Assembly: GCA_017694275.1 (NCBI GenBank)
Contig: JADINB010000042.1
Coordinates: 1 to 8,304, forward strand
DNA: 8,304 nt
Source: Candidatus Egerieousia excrementavium
Lineage (GTDB): Bacteria > Bacteroidota > Bacteroidia > Bacteroidales > UBA932
Direction: 5' to 3'
This document shows positions 1 through 7,284 of this stretch, one piece after another (position 1 is the first letter of the stretch; the number at the start of each line of letters is the position of its first letter). The notes beneath the pieces were generated by a model that was not told where the DNA came from, made no database searches, and saw only the letters and a program-made list of their open reading frames with translations. The position numbers were made by a program, and so were the translations under genes.

Positions 1-100
1 TCAGCCAACCTCTTTCAGAATAGCTCCCCCGCTGTCCATAACGGAAGAGGAGGTGGAGCTGGCTGTCGGAATAATAATAAAGGCACTTAACAGGTTATAG
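1..100 (+). CDS. C-terminal end of a class-III PLP-dependent aminotransferase (acetylornithine/ornithine aminotransferase-like), partial
   Basis: The frame starting at base 2 is open from the window edge to a TAG at 98-100, giving 32 residues. They include R-I-A-P-P-L-S-I-T-E-E-E-V followed by a short amphipathic helix. This is the typical C-terminal signature of class-III (fold type I) aminotransferases such as acetylornithine or ornithine aminotransferase, where the R-x-x-P-P-L strand precedes an acidic T-E-E-E helix start and the closing helix. The substrate cannot be decided from the tail, because the PLP lysine and substrate-binding residues lie outside the window. The stop lies only 4 bases before the dnaB start, so the two genes are probably co-transcribed. 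All three isoleucines in the closing helix (71-79) are ATA codons, a habit shared with the genes downstream. Confidence 0.7.
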   Translation, partial: QPTSFRIAPPLSITEEEVELAVGIIIKALNRL

Positions 101-104
101 TATT

Positions 105-1595
105 ATGGCAAAAGTTACAAATGCAAGGGGTCGTGGCAAGAAAGAGCCCGACCTGGATTTGATAGGGCTGGAATCGGGCCGCAAGCCACCGCAGGCTCCG
201 GACATAGAAGAGGCGGTTCTTGGTGCGCTCCTTCTGGAGCCAGAGGCTATAAATGACGTACGCGACACTCTTGTCCCGGAATGCTTTTACAGGAGCGAGA
301 ACAGAAAGGTCTTCCTGGCTATTTCTGCCCTGGCGGCAAGGCATGCAGCAATAGATATTTATACTGTGGCGGAAGAACTTGCCAAAAAAGGTGAACTTGA
401 GGAGGTTGGCGGCAATGTCTATCTGAGCCGTCTGAGCATGAAGATAGGTGCTGCCGCTCATTTGGAATATCATACTACAATACTGGTTCAAAAGTATATA
501 CAAAGGGAATTGATTTCTACGTCTTATCAGGTGATAAAAGACTCCTTTGAAGACGCGATTCCTGTAGACGATCTTCTCGACTCCACGCAGGAGAGGCTTT
601 TTTCGCTTGCCGACAGGAACATGCACAAGGATTATCAGAGTATCAGCGAAATTCTGAGCGTGGTGATAGACGATTTGCAGAAAGACCAGTTGAAGAACGA
701 CGGTCTGAGCGGTGTGCCGAGCGGATATACCGGAATAGACAGGGTTACACTGGGCTGGCAGCCTTCTGATCTTATAATCATAGCTGCCCGCCCCTCTGTG
801 GGTAAGACCGCATTCGTCCTGACCATGGCCAGGAATATTGCCGTAGACCACAATGTCCCAGTAGCGTTCTTTTCATTGGAAATGTCGTCGAAGCAGTTGG
901 TAAAGAGGCTTGTCATAAGTGAGACCGGGCTGCCCGCAGAAAAAATCAAGGGAGGCAGAAAACTTGAGGAGTATGAGTGGAGCCAGCTGAATGACCGCCT
1001 GAACGCCCTTTCCAAGGCTCCCCTTTACATAGATGAGACTCCGTCGCTTTCCATATATGAATTCAGGTCCAAGGCACGGAGGCTTGTTTCGTCGCAACAG
1101 GTCAAACTGATAATAATAGACTACCTTCAGCTGATGACCGGACCGCCGGAGCTAAAGGGTATGCGTGAACAGGAGGTGTCTGCCATTTCACGTTCGCTCA
1201 AGGCTATAGCCAAAGAACTCGACATACCTATCATAGCCCTTTCTCAGCTTAGCAGGGCAGTGGAGACCAGAGGTGGTGAAAAGCGTCCCCAGCTGAGCGA
1301 CTTGCGTGAGTCAGGAGCGATAGAACAGGATGCCGACATAGTGATGTTCATACACAGACCGGAATATTACGGTCTCGCTTCCGATTCTGTACCTTCGGGC
1401 CAGACAGATATCATAATAGCCAAGCATCGTAACGGTCAGGTCACTGATGTGCCGATGCGTTTCAGAAATTCCGAAGTCAAGTTCGTTGATGCTTCGGATG
1501 CTGTTTTTGACATAGGCGGCCCGGAGAATACCATAATCAGAGGTTCCAGGATGAACGATGATTTTGAACATGCCGGAGATTTTGACAAAGAATGA
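105..1595 (+). CDS. dnaB: Replicative DNA helicase DnaB
   Basis: Hexameric 5'-to-3' helicase that unwinds DNA ahead of the replication fork and recruits primase; cytoplasmic. The 496 residues match the usual bacterial length. A short basic N-terminal tail (about 1-27) precedes the DnaB N-terminal helical domain (about 28-130), opening with P-P-Q-A-P-D-I-E-E-A-V-L-G-A-L. A linker region follows, then the RecA-like ATPase domain (about 190-470). Walker A is A-R-P-S-V-G-K-T at 228-235 with Lys234. Walker B is L-I-I-I-D-Y-L-Q-L with Asp339. The D-L-R-E-S-G-A-I-E-Q-D-A-D-I segment, with Arg401, is the conserved late motif of the family. There is no intein or break. The ATG at 105 is 4 bases after the preceding stop; only a weak AGG (92-94) precedes it. 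The stop overlaps the next gene's ATG. Confidence 0.97.
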   Translation: MAKVTNARGRGKKEPDLDLIGLESGRKPPQAPDIEEAVLGALLLEPEAINDVRDTLVPECFYRSENRKVFLAISALAARHAAIDIYTVAEELAKKGELEEVGGNVYLSRLSMKIGAAAHLEYHTTILVQKYIQRELISTSYQVIKDSFEDAIPVDDLLDSTQERLFSLADRNMHKDYQSISEILSVVIDDLQKDQLKNDGLSGVPSGYTGIDRVTLGWQPSDLIIIAARPSVGKTAFVLTMARNIAVDHNVPVAFFSLEMSSKQLVKRLVISETGLPAEKIKGGRKLEEYEWSQLNDRLNALSKAPLYIDETPSLSIYEFRSKARRLVSSQQVKLIIIDYLQLMTGPPELKGMREQEVSAISRSLKAIAKELDIPIIALSQLSRAVETRGGEKRPQLSDLRESGAIEQDADIVMFIHRPEYYGLASDSVPSGQTDIIIAKHRNGQVTDVPMRFRNSEVKFVDASDAVFDIGGPENTIIRGSRMNDDFEHAGDFDKE

Positions 1596-2410
1596 CAGAA
1601 ATGAGACAATTATTGCTTGCTATCCATTTTATTATCTTCTTCACGGCGGCAACACTACTGCATTCGCAGCCCTTGTCACATTCAGGAGAGCCGCCCTATA
1701 AGGAAGGTGAGACACTTACTTATGAGCTGAGCTATACCTGGGGCGGAGTAAATACAGACGTGGGCCAGGGTACGGCAAAGATGAACTATTCAGACGGCTT
1801 TTACAATCCGGTAATTACAGGCAAGACATACAAGTTCTACGACATATTCTTCAAGGTCCGCGAACATTTCGAATCAAAATTCAGCGACTCTACGTTCCGT
1901 CCTGTCATGTTCTACCGCAAAAGTGAAGAGGGCAAGTACTGGGCGGAGAACCGTTACAGGTTCGACGACATGAACGGGAAAATATACGCGACTGTCAGAA
2001 AGCGCAACAAGCCTGAAACAGACACCGTACTGACATACACTCCATATACTTTTGATTTGGTTTCTCTGTTCTATAATTGCCGTGCCATGGATTTTGCCTC
2101 GCTTGAGACAGGGGTGAAATACCCGATAACGTTTGCCATAGACAAGGAGATATACAATCTCTATTTTATCTACCACGGAAAGGAGACCAAAAAAATCAAG
2201 GGGCTTGGAACATTCAGGACAATGAAGTTTTCTGCAAGTCTTGTCGCCGGAGAGATATTTACTGGAAAGGACGAGATATATATTTGGGTCAGCGACGACA
2301 AAAACATCATACCTTTGCTGTTTGAATCAAAAGTGCTGGTCGGAACGGTGACCGGCAGGCTCAAGAGCTGGAGTAATCTTAAATATCCTATGACAAGCAA
2401 AGTAAAATAG
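1592..2410 (+). CDS. Secreted DUF3108-family protein of unknown function
   Basis: A 272-residue protein with an N-terminal signal peptide: hydrophobic stretch about residues 7-23, then H-S-Q before a polar mature region. It has no lipobox cysteine. The mature part is beta-rich, starting with a G-E-x-L-T-Y-E-L-S-Y-x-W-G segment and ending near V-L-V-G-T-V-T-G-R-L. This matches the DUF3108 family, thought to be periplasmic or envelope beta-barrel-like domains without an assigned reaction. The first ATG (1592) overlaps the dnaB stop as ATGA, implying translational coupling. A second ATG at 1601 (Met4, followed by R-Q-L-L-L) would give a more conventional signal peptide and is an equally plausible start. 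I infer export to the periplasm or outer membrane. I see no catalytic motif. The family call rests on remembered sequence character, not a profile search. Confidence 0.8.
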   Translation: MTEMRQLLLAIHFIIFFTAATLLHSQPLSHSGEPPYKEGETLTYELSYTWGGVNTDVGQGTAKMNYSDGFYNPVITGKTYKFYDIFFKVREHFESKFSDSTFRPVMFYRKSEEGKYWAENRYRFDDMNGKIYATVRKRNKPETDTVLTYTPYTFDLVSLFYNCRAMDFASLETGVKYPITFAIDKEIYNLYFIYHGKETKKIKGLGTFRTMKFSASLVAGEIFTGKDEIYIWVSDDKNIIPLLFESKVLVGTVTGRLKSWSNLKYPMTSKVK

Positions 2411-2413
2411 GGC

Positions 2414-2419
2414 GGGAGG
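2414..2419 (+). promoter_or_regulatory. Ribosome binding site for the RseC-family gene
   Basis: GGGAGG lies 8 bases upstream of the ATG at 2428, within the 17-base gap after the DUF3108 gene. It is a good Shine-Dalgarno match, whereas most genes here have A-rich or featureless leaders. It supports 2428 as the true start. Confidence 0.6.
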
Positions 2420-2427
2420 CCGGTAAA

Positions 2428-2856
2428 ATGGGAAAAAATATAGAGATAAGACATCGCGGCAGAGTATGTGCGGTAACTCAGGATGGCGTCATGGTGGAGA
2501 TTCTCAACAAGTCTATGTGTGCGGCGTGCCATGCCAGATCGCTCTGCTCTTTGGGAGACGAGCAGATAAAGACAATATCCATCAGGGACTGCGACAGTTC
2601 CCGGTTCAGCACAGGTGAGGAGGTAGAGGTGGTCATGAGACAGACAATGGGGCTCAAGGCCGTACTGTTTTCTTATGTATATCCTTTGATAATCTTAATG
2701 ATTTTATTATTATCTTTGCCGCGCCTGAATATTAGCGAATTGTTTTCGGCACTTTTGGCGGTTCTGGCTGTCGCGATATACTATCTGTTTTTGTATTTGT
2801 GTAGAGACAGAATCGCAAAAAGTTTTATATTTACAATAGCAAAACTAAACAACTGA
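2428..2856 (+). CDS. rseC: RseC/MucC-family membrane protein (SoxR-reducing system family)
   Basis: A 142-residue protein. Its N-terminal cytoplasmic domain carries the family cysteine motif C-x2-C-x5-C (Cys31, Cys34, Cys40), plus Cys14 and Cys55. It is followed by two membrane segments (about 78-97 and 105-125) and a short basic C-terminal tail. The arrangement matches RseC, which in Escherichia coli acts with the Rsx (Rnf-type) complex in reducing SoxR and is also linked to sigma-E control. In Bacteroidota an RseC homologue commonly sits just before rnfB, as here (3-base gap). I therefore infer a role in assembly, maturation or electron transfer of the Rnf complex rather than sigma-E regulation. 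The cysteines could bind an Fe-S cluster or do thiol chemistry; the sequence does not decide. A clear GGGAGG supports the start. Confidence 0.85.
   Translation: MGKNIEIRHRGRVCAVTQDGVMVEILNKSMCAACHARSLCSLGDEQIKTISIRDCDSSRFSTGEEVEVVMRQTMGLKAVLFSYVYPLIILMILLLSLPRLNISELFSALLAVLAVAIYYLFLYLCRDRIAKSFIFTIAKLNN
2685..2718 (+). promoter_or_regulatory. Possible internal Bacteroidota-type promoter upstream of rnfB
   Basis: TTTG at 2685-2688 and TATCTTTG at 2711-2718 are 22 bases apart. This resembles the Bacteroidota housekeeping promoter (TTTG near -33, TAnnTTTG near -7; usual spacing is about 19-21, so 22 is slightly long). It lies inside the rseC coding region about 140 bases before the rnfB start and could give rnf genes their own transcription. 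The surrounding region is AT-rich because it encodes a membrane helix, so a chance match is quite possible. Confidence 0.25.
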
Positions 2857-2859
2857 TTA

Positions 2860-3723
2860 ATGAGTACAATAATTATTACCGTAGCTAGTCTTAGTATTTT
2901 AGGACTGTTATTGGCTGTTGTGCTATATGCGGTAGCGCAGAAGTTCAAGGTGGAGGAAGACCCGAGAATCGACATTGTCGAGTCTATTATGCCGGGGGCC
3001 AATTGCGGTGGTTGCGGACAGGCAGGTTGCCGTGCCTTTGCGGAGGCTTGTGTAAAGGCTTCCAATCTCGACAATCTCTATTGCCCTGTCGGAGGTAATC
3101 CCGTAATGCAGAAGGTAGCCGGCGCCCTTGGTTTCGAAGTTGCCGAAAAAGCGCCAATGGTGGCTGTTGTCAGATGCGCAGGTTCATGCGACAAACGGCC
3201 TAAAACCAATACCTACGACGGTGTGGCTTCCTGTGCCGTCATGAACAGCCTCTATTCTGGAGATACCGGTTGCAAATACGGTTGCCTTGGTAAAGGCGAT
3301 TGCGTTTCGGCCTGTAAATTCGGTGCTCTCTCTTTAGATCCCGCTACAGGGCTTCCCGTTGTAGACGAGGATAAGTGTACCGCCTGCGGTGCCTGTGTAA
3401 AGGCTTGCCCCAAAGGCATTATAGAATTGCGCAACAAGGGTGTCAAATCCCGCAGGGTTTTTGTCTCTTGTGTAAACAAGGATAAGGGCGGCATTGCCAG
3501 AAAGGCATGCTCCGCTGCATGTATCGGTTGCGGCAAGTGTGCGAAAATTTGCCCGTTTGGTGCGATTACCGTAGAGAACAATCTGGCATACATAGATTTT
3601 GCAAAATGCCGCCTGTGTACGAAGTGTGTGGCTGAATGCCCTACAGGTGCCATCCATGCAGTGAATTTCCCGCCCAAACCGCCCAAAGCGGCTGAGCCTA
3701 AAGCAGCAGAACAAAACAGTTAA
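2860..3723 (+). CDS. rnfB: Rnf electron transport complex subunit B, multi-cluster ferredoxin subunit
   Basis: RnfB accepts electrons from reduced ferredoxin and passes them into the Rnf complex. The 287 residues begin with one membrane anchor (about 4-26). The 4Fe-4S domain typical of RnfB follows, with N-C-G-G-C-G-x2-G-C and a later C-P-V-G (Cys49, 52, 57, 75). A middle region has Cys106, 110, 125, 138, 142, 148 and 152. Three classic ferredoxin motifs C-x2-C-x2-C-x3-C-P start at Cys173, Cys221 and Cys250. The 26 cysteines could hold up to six 4Fe-4S clusters, fitting the longer anaerobe-type RnfB rather than the shorter proteobacterial form. The C-terminal tail (about 270-287) is rich in Pro, Ala and Lys. 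The gene sits 3 bases after rseC and 3 bases before rnfC, with no clear Shine-Dalgarno sequence. Confidence 0.96.
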   Translation: MSTIIITVASLSILGLLLAVVLYAVAQKFKVEEDPRIDIVESIMPGANCGGCGQAGCRAFAEACVKASNLDNLYCPVGGNPVMQKVAGALGFEVAEKAPMVAVVRCAGSCDKRPKTNTYDGVASCAVMNSLYSGDTGCKYGCLGKGDCVSACKFGALSLDPATGLPVVDEDKCTACGACVKACPKGIIELRNKGVKSRRVFVSCVNKDKGGIARKACSAACIGCGKCAKICPFGAITVENNLAYIDFAKCRLCTKCVAECPTGAIHAVNFPPKPPKAAEPKAAEQNS

Positions 3724-3726
3724 AGT

Positions 3727-5058
3727 ATGAGAACATTTTCAATGGGCGGAGTTCACCCCGCCGACAATAAAATATCCCGCGACGCAGCCATTGAGAACTT
3801 CCCTGTTCCAGAGGTTGCGTATATCTCCATGTCGCAACATCTTGGAGCTCCGGCTGAGCCAGTTGTTGCCGTAGGCGATAAGGTAAAGGTAGGACAATTG
3901 ATTGCCAATGCATCCGGCTTTATTTCTGCTCCGGTACACTCTTCGGTAAGCGGTACCGTAAAATCAATCGAGACAGTAAAGGATATTGCCGGCAATCCCT
4001 GCAAGGCTGTTGTAATTACGGTAGAAGGTGACGAATGGGTCGAGACCATAGACCGTTCAGAAGATATAGTAAGAGAAATAAAACTGGATTCCAAACAGAT
4101 AATCGAGAAAATCAAGGAGTGCGGAGTCGTAGGTCTGGGAGGCGCTACCTTCCCCACCTGCGTAAAGCTTTCCCCTCCTCCCGGCAAAAAGGCCGAATTC
4201 CTGATTATAAACGGAGCCGAGTGTGAACCTTATCTTACATCAGATTACAGAGTGCTGATAGAGATGCCCGAACAGGTGCTTATAGGTGCTTCCATAATGA
4301 TGAAGGCTCTGGGTGTATCACAAGGTTATGTGGGAATAGAAGAGAACAAGCCCGAAGCGATAGAGAAACTTAGAGGGTATTCTGGTCAATATCCCGACAT
4401 TCAGATAGTCCCTCTCAAAAAGAAATATCCGCAGGGAGGTGAGAAACAGCTGATCGATGCAGTTGTCGGCAGAAAGGTTCCCTCAATGGGGCTGCCGATA
4501 GATACGGGTGCAGTTGTACAGAATGTAGGAACCGCACTGGCCGTATATGAGGCCGTACAGAAGAACAAGCCGCTCTTTGAAGGCATACTTACGGTTACCG
4601 GTGAGTGCAGCGGTGCACAGAAGAACTACAGACACAGGGTAGGCACTCCAATGAGCGCCATTATAGCAGCAGTCGGCGGTCTTCCCGAAAATGCGGCCAA
4701 AGTCATAAGCGGCGGTCCGATGATGGGAAAGGCTGTATCGAATCTGGATGCCCCCACACTCAAAGGTTCTTCGTCTATCCTCTTCCTTACCTATGAGCAG
4801 ACAAAGAGAGAGGAGGAGCAAAACTGCATAAGGTGCGCCAAATGTGTGGGCGCGTGTCCTATGGGGCTTGAACCGTATCTGCTTAACAAACTGTCGAAAG
4901 CGCAGCGCTGGGACGATGCCGAGTCCAACAGGATTTTCGACTGTATAGAGTGTGGCTGTTGTTCATTTACATGTCCCTCACACATACCTTTGCTCGACAG
5001 CATAAGGTACGGCAAGGGGCAGGTTATGAAAATAATGCGTAGCCGTCCCAAAAAATAG
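3727..5058 (+). CDS. rnfC: Rnf electron transport complex subunit C, NADH/FMN-binding Fe-S subunit
   Basis: RnfC is the peripheral cytoplasmic subunit that exchanges electrons with NAD+/NADH. Over 443 residues it shows the RnfC N-terminal barrel-sandwich domain (about 5-105, with the biotinyl-like S-A-P-V-H-S-S-V-S-G-T-V segment). Next is the NADH/FMN-binding domain related to the complex I 51-kDa subunit, with G-V-V-G-L-G-G-A-T-F-P at 133-143, N-G-A-E-C-E-P-Y at 162-169 and G-G-E-K-Q-L at 237-242. An SLBB-like stretch follows. Two 4Fe-4S motifs end the protein: Cys367, 370, 373, 377 and Cys406, 409, 412, 416, with one extra Cys411. It lacks the long alanine-rich C-terminal extension of many gammaproteobacterial RnfC proteins. 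The ATG is 3 bases after the rnfB stop. Confidence 0.97.
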   Translation: MRTFSMGGVHPADNKISRDAAIENFPVPEVAYISMSQHLGAPAEPVVAVGDKVKVGQLIANASGFISAPVHSSVSGTVKSIETVKDIAGNPCKAVVITVEGDEWVETIDRSEDIVREIKLDSKQIIEKIKECGVVGLGGATFPTCVKLSPPPGKKAEFLIINGAECEPYLTSDYRVLIEMPEQVLIGASIMMKALGVSQGYVGIEENKPEAIEKLRGYSGQYPDIQIVPLKKKYPQGGEKQLIDAVVGRKVPSMGLPIDTGAVVQNVGTALAVYEAVQKNKPLFEGILTVTGECSGAQKNYRHRVGTPMSAIIAAVGGLPENAAKVISGGPMMGKAVSNLDAPTLKGSSSILFLTYEQTKREEEQNCIRCAKCVGACPMGLEPYLLNKLSKAQRWDDAESNRIFDCIECGCCSFTCPSHIPLLDSIRYGKGQVMKIMRSRPKK

Positions 5059-5084
5059 TAATGGTTTAATAAAAATATAATAGA

Positions 5085-6080
5085 ATGAAACAACTGCTTG
5101 TATCGCCTTCTCCGCATGTACACGGGAAGGAAAATACCAGAAACTTGATGAGGGATGTGATCATTGCATTACTCCCTGCTGTTGCAGTTTCTATATATTA
5201 TTTCGGACTCTCTGCCATAATCCTGTTTGTGGCCGGTATAGCTTCCTGCGTTTTGGTAGAGTATCTTATCCAGAGATTTTGCTTCAAGGGAAAGTCTACC
5301 ATTGGGGATTGCTCCGCAATCGTTACGGGAATACTTCTGGCACTGAACCTTCCTCCTGCTTCACCGTGGTGGATTATAGTGATAGGCTCCATAGTTGCCA
5401 TAGGTGTTGCAAAGATGACTTTCGGAGGGTTGGGGCAGAATATATTTAATCCGGCGCTTGTCGGCCGTGTTTTCCTGCTTGTCTCTTTCCCGGTAATAAT
5501 GACAGACTGGACCGCTCCCGCTTCCTTTTTCGGTGCCTCGCTCGATGCATCGACCGGCGCGACTCCGCTGGCCCTGGTAAAGGAAGCTCTTGCAAACGGG
5601 CAGACAGTAAGCCAGATATTTGCAGATAATCCTTCGCTCTCATATTCCCAATTGCTTTTTGCAAGGGTAGGTTCTGCCGGTGAGATTTCGGCAATCGCGC
5701 TTCTGCTCGGTTTCGTATATCTGCTGGCAAGAAGGGTTATCAAACCCCATATCACCCTTTCAATCTGGGCTACAGTCTTTGTCTTTTCTGGAATTCTGTG
5801 GCTGTGCAACCCCGACCAGTTTACAGACCCGGTATTCAATCTGCTTACCGGCGGTATGCTGCTCGGCTCTATCTTCATGGCTACAGATTACGTGACTTCG
5901 CCTATGACTGCCAAGGGTATGGTTATCTTTGGTGTGGGTATAGGAGTAATAACAATCCTTATCCGTGAGTTCGGTTCATACCCTGAAGGAATTTCATTTG
6001 CAATCCTTATCATGAATGCGGTGGTTCCTTTGATAAACATGTATGTCAAACCTAAAAGATTTGCAAAGGAGGCTAAATAA
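5085..6080 (+). CDS. rnfD: Rnf electron transport complex subunit D, membrane flavoprotein
   Basis: An integral membrane subunit related to NqrB that carries covalent FMN and forms part of the ion-translocating core. The 331 residues contain about nine to ten hydrophobic segments. Family landmarks are G-G-L-G-Q-N-I-F-N-P-A at 114-124, the flavinylation motif D-A-S-T-G-A-T-P-L with predicted FMN-Thr160, A-T-D-Y-V-T-S-P at 266-273, and Y-P-E-G-I-S-F-A at 299-306. The FMN on Thr160 must be attached by an ApbE-type flavin transferase, which is not encoded here. A 26-base AT-rich gap separates it from rnfC, the widest inside the operon. The TAA stop shares its last A with the rnfG ATG. The ATG at 5085 fits, since the M-K-Q-L-L-V-S-P-S-P-H start is typical of the family. 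Confidence 0.96.
   Translation: MKQLLVSPSPHVHGKENTRNLMRDVIIALLPAVAVSIYYFGLSAIILFVAGIASCVLVEYLIQRFCFKGKSTIGDCSAIVTGILLALNLPPASPWWIIVIGSIVAIGVAKMTFGGLGQNIFNPALVGRVFLLVSFPVIMTDWTAPASFFGASLDASTGATPLALVKEALANGQTVSQIFADNPSLSYSQLLFARVGSAGEISAIALLLGFVYLLARRVIKPHITLSIWATVFVFSGILWLCNPDQFTDPVFNLLTGGMLLGSIFMATDYVTSPMTAKGMVIFGVGIGVITILIREFGSYPEGISFAILIMNAVVPLINMYVKPKRFAKEAK
6065..6072 (+). promoter_or_regulatory. Strong ribosome binding site for rnfG inside the end of rnfD
   Basis: AAAGGAGG lies 7 bases before the rnfG ATG, within the last codons of rnfD. Together with the one-base TAATG overlap it fixes the rnfG start. It suggests efficient re-initiation after rnfD, so the two flavin subunits would be made together. 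Confidence 0.65.
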
Positions 6081-6682
6081 TGGCTATAGAATCTTCACTT
6101 AGAAATATGGTTATCGTCCTTTTTGCCGTATGTCTGGTGGCATCGGCAGCACTGGGCGGAATATATACGCTTACCAAAGAGCCTATAGAGGCGGCCCAGG
6201 TTGCAAAGACAAACAGCGCCATTGCGGCCGTAGTGCCCGAGTTTGACAACAATCCTTCAGATTCTGCCAACGTACGCGTGGTAGACGTAGACGGAGCGGT
6301 ATCTAAGGTATATGTGGCAAAGAAAGGCGATGAAATCGTAGGATATGCAATAGAATCTTCCACATCAAAAGGATTCAGCGGCAATATTACAATTATGGTA
6401 GGTTTTGCTCCCGACGGCACAATAGTCAATACCTCGGTCATATCACATGCAGAGACTCCCGGTCTGGGAGCCAAGATTGCAAATCCGGAGGATCCGTTTA
6501 TAGTGCAGTTTGCGGGCATGAATCCGGGCAGTCCGGATTTTAAACTTGCCGTAAGAAAAGATGGCGGCAACGTAGATGCCATTACAGCTTCAACGATTAC
6601 GTCGAGAGCTTTCTGCGACGCTGTCAATACTGCATATAAAGTTTTCTGTAAAATTAACGAGAGTGGGGAGGCTCAAGAATAG
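6080..6682 (+). CDS. rnfG: Rnf electron transport complex subunit G, covalent-FMN subunit
   Basis: RnfG (NqrC-related) is anchored by one N-terminal membrane segment (about residues 8-30), with its FMN-binding domain outside the cytoplasmic membrane. The 200-residue protein has the expected FMN-binding domain (about 85-190). Visible landmarks are G-Y-A-I-E-S-S, H-A-E-T-P-G-L-G at 123-130, and the flavin attachment motif D-A-I-T-A-S-T-I-T-S. Thr172 is the likely phosphoester-linked FMN site. The motif reads T-A-S-T where many homologues have S/T-G-A-T; this falls within the broader ApbE target pattern. It overlaps rnfD by one base and has a strong AAAGGAGG upstream. The gap to rnfE is two bases, so translation is probably coupled across D-G-E. 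Confidence 0.95.
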   Translation: MAIESSLRNMVIVLFAVCLVASAALGGIYTLTKEPIEAAQVAKTNSAIAAVVPEFDNNPSDSANVRVVDVDGAVSKVYVAKKGDEIVGYAIESSTSKGFSGNITIMVGFAPDGTIVNTSVISHAETPGLGAKIANPEDPFIVQFAGMNPGSPDFKLAVRKDGGNVDAITASTITSRAFCDAVNTAYKVFCKINESGEAQE

Positions 6683-6684
6683 TC

Positions 6685-7266
6685 ATGAGTAAGTTTGGCT
6701 TGATAACAAAAGGTATAATAAAGGAGAATCCTACCTTTGCCCTGGTTTTGGGAATGTGCCCTACAATTGCAACCACAACCTCGGCCATCAACGGTCTGGG
6801 AATGGGTCTTGCAACAACCTTCGTACTTATACTTTCAAATATGCTTATTGCCGCCGTAGCTCCGATTATCCCGGCAAAAATCAAGATACCGAGCTATATC
6901 GTAATCATAGCTTCGCTGGTTACAGTCCTGCAGTTCGTAATGCAGGCCTATGTTCCTGATCTGTATGCTACGCTGGGTATTTTCATTCCCCTTATCGTGG
7001 TTAACTGTATTATCCTTGGAAGGGCGGAGGCTTTTGCATGCAAGCACTCCATACTGGATTCAGCCATGGACGGTATAGGAATAGGTCTTGGCTTCTCGCT
7101 TTCACTAACGGTAATAGGATTTGTAAGAGAGTTGCTCGGCGGTCTTTCGATATTCGGCAACCGCATTGCGGAGGGCGACGGAATGCTGGCCTTCGTACTG
7201 GCCCCAGGCGGATTCCTCGTTTTGGGATACCTCATGGTGCTGTTCCGCAAGGTGACAAAACAATAA
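6685..7266 (+). CDS. rnfE: Rnf electron transport complex subunit E, membrane Fe-S subunit
   Basis: RnfE (NqrD-related) is an integral membrane subunit that pairs with RnfA in opposite topology. In solved Rnf and Nqr complexes the two share a membrane-embedded 2Fe-2S cluster on conserved cysteines. Here the expected residues are Cys25 in L-G-M-C-P-T and Cys108 in V-V-N-C-I-I-L-G-R-A-E-A. The 193 residues form about six hydrophobic segments. The conserved K-x-N-P-x-F start and the G-F-V-R-E-L-L-G-G segment at 144-152 confirm the family. The ATG at 6685 is two bases after the rnfG stop. A GGGGAGG at 6665-6671 lies 13 bases upstream, rather far for a normal Shine-Dalgarno sequence. Confidence 0.96.
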   Translation: MSKFGLITKGIIKENPTFALVLGMCPTIATTTSAINGLGMGLATTFVLILSNMLIAAVAPIIPAKIKIPSYIVIIASLVTVLQFVMQAYVPDLYATLGIFIPLIVVNCIILGRAEAFACKHSILDSAMDGIGIGLGFSLSLTVIGFVRELLGGLSIFGNRIAEGDGMLAFVLAPGGFLVLGYLMVLFRKVTKQ

Positions 7267-7284
7267 CCTAAAAAAGAGATAGAT

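Noticed and set aside
87..851. Long minus-strand open frame opposite dnaB
   Set aside because: Fully antisense to an unmistakable dnaB; the translation has no recognisable domain, and its composition looks like a reverse-strand shadow.
2047..2054. TACTTTTG, a match to the Bacteroidota -7 element inside the DUF3108 gene
   Set aside because: No TTTG at the expected distance upstream, and it lies far from any downstream gene start.
5059..5084. AT-rich 26-base gap between rnfC and rnfD considered as a promoter
   Set aside because: Contains no TTTG/TAnnTTTG pair and no hairpin; more likely just an A/T-rich translation leader typical of Bacteroidota.
5198..5878. 226-codon minus-strand open frame opposite rnfD
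   Set aside because: Lies wholly inside rnfD, whose family motifs are intact. The antisense translation is Ser/Pro/Thr-rich without any family signal.
6073..6627. 184-codon minus-strand open frame opposite rnfG
   Set aside because: Mirror of rnfG; the Ser/Thr/Ala-rich translation is a by-product of codon use on the coding strand.
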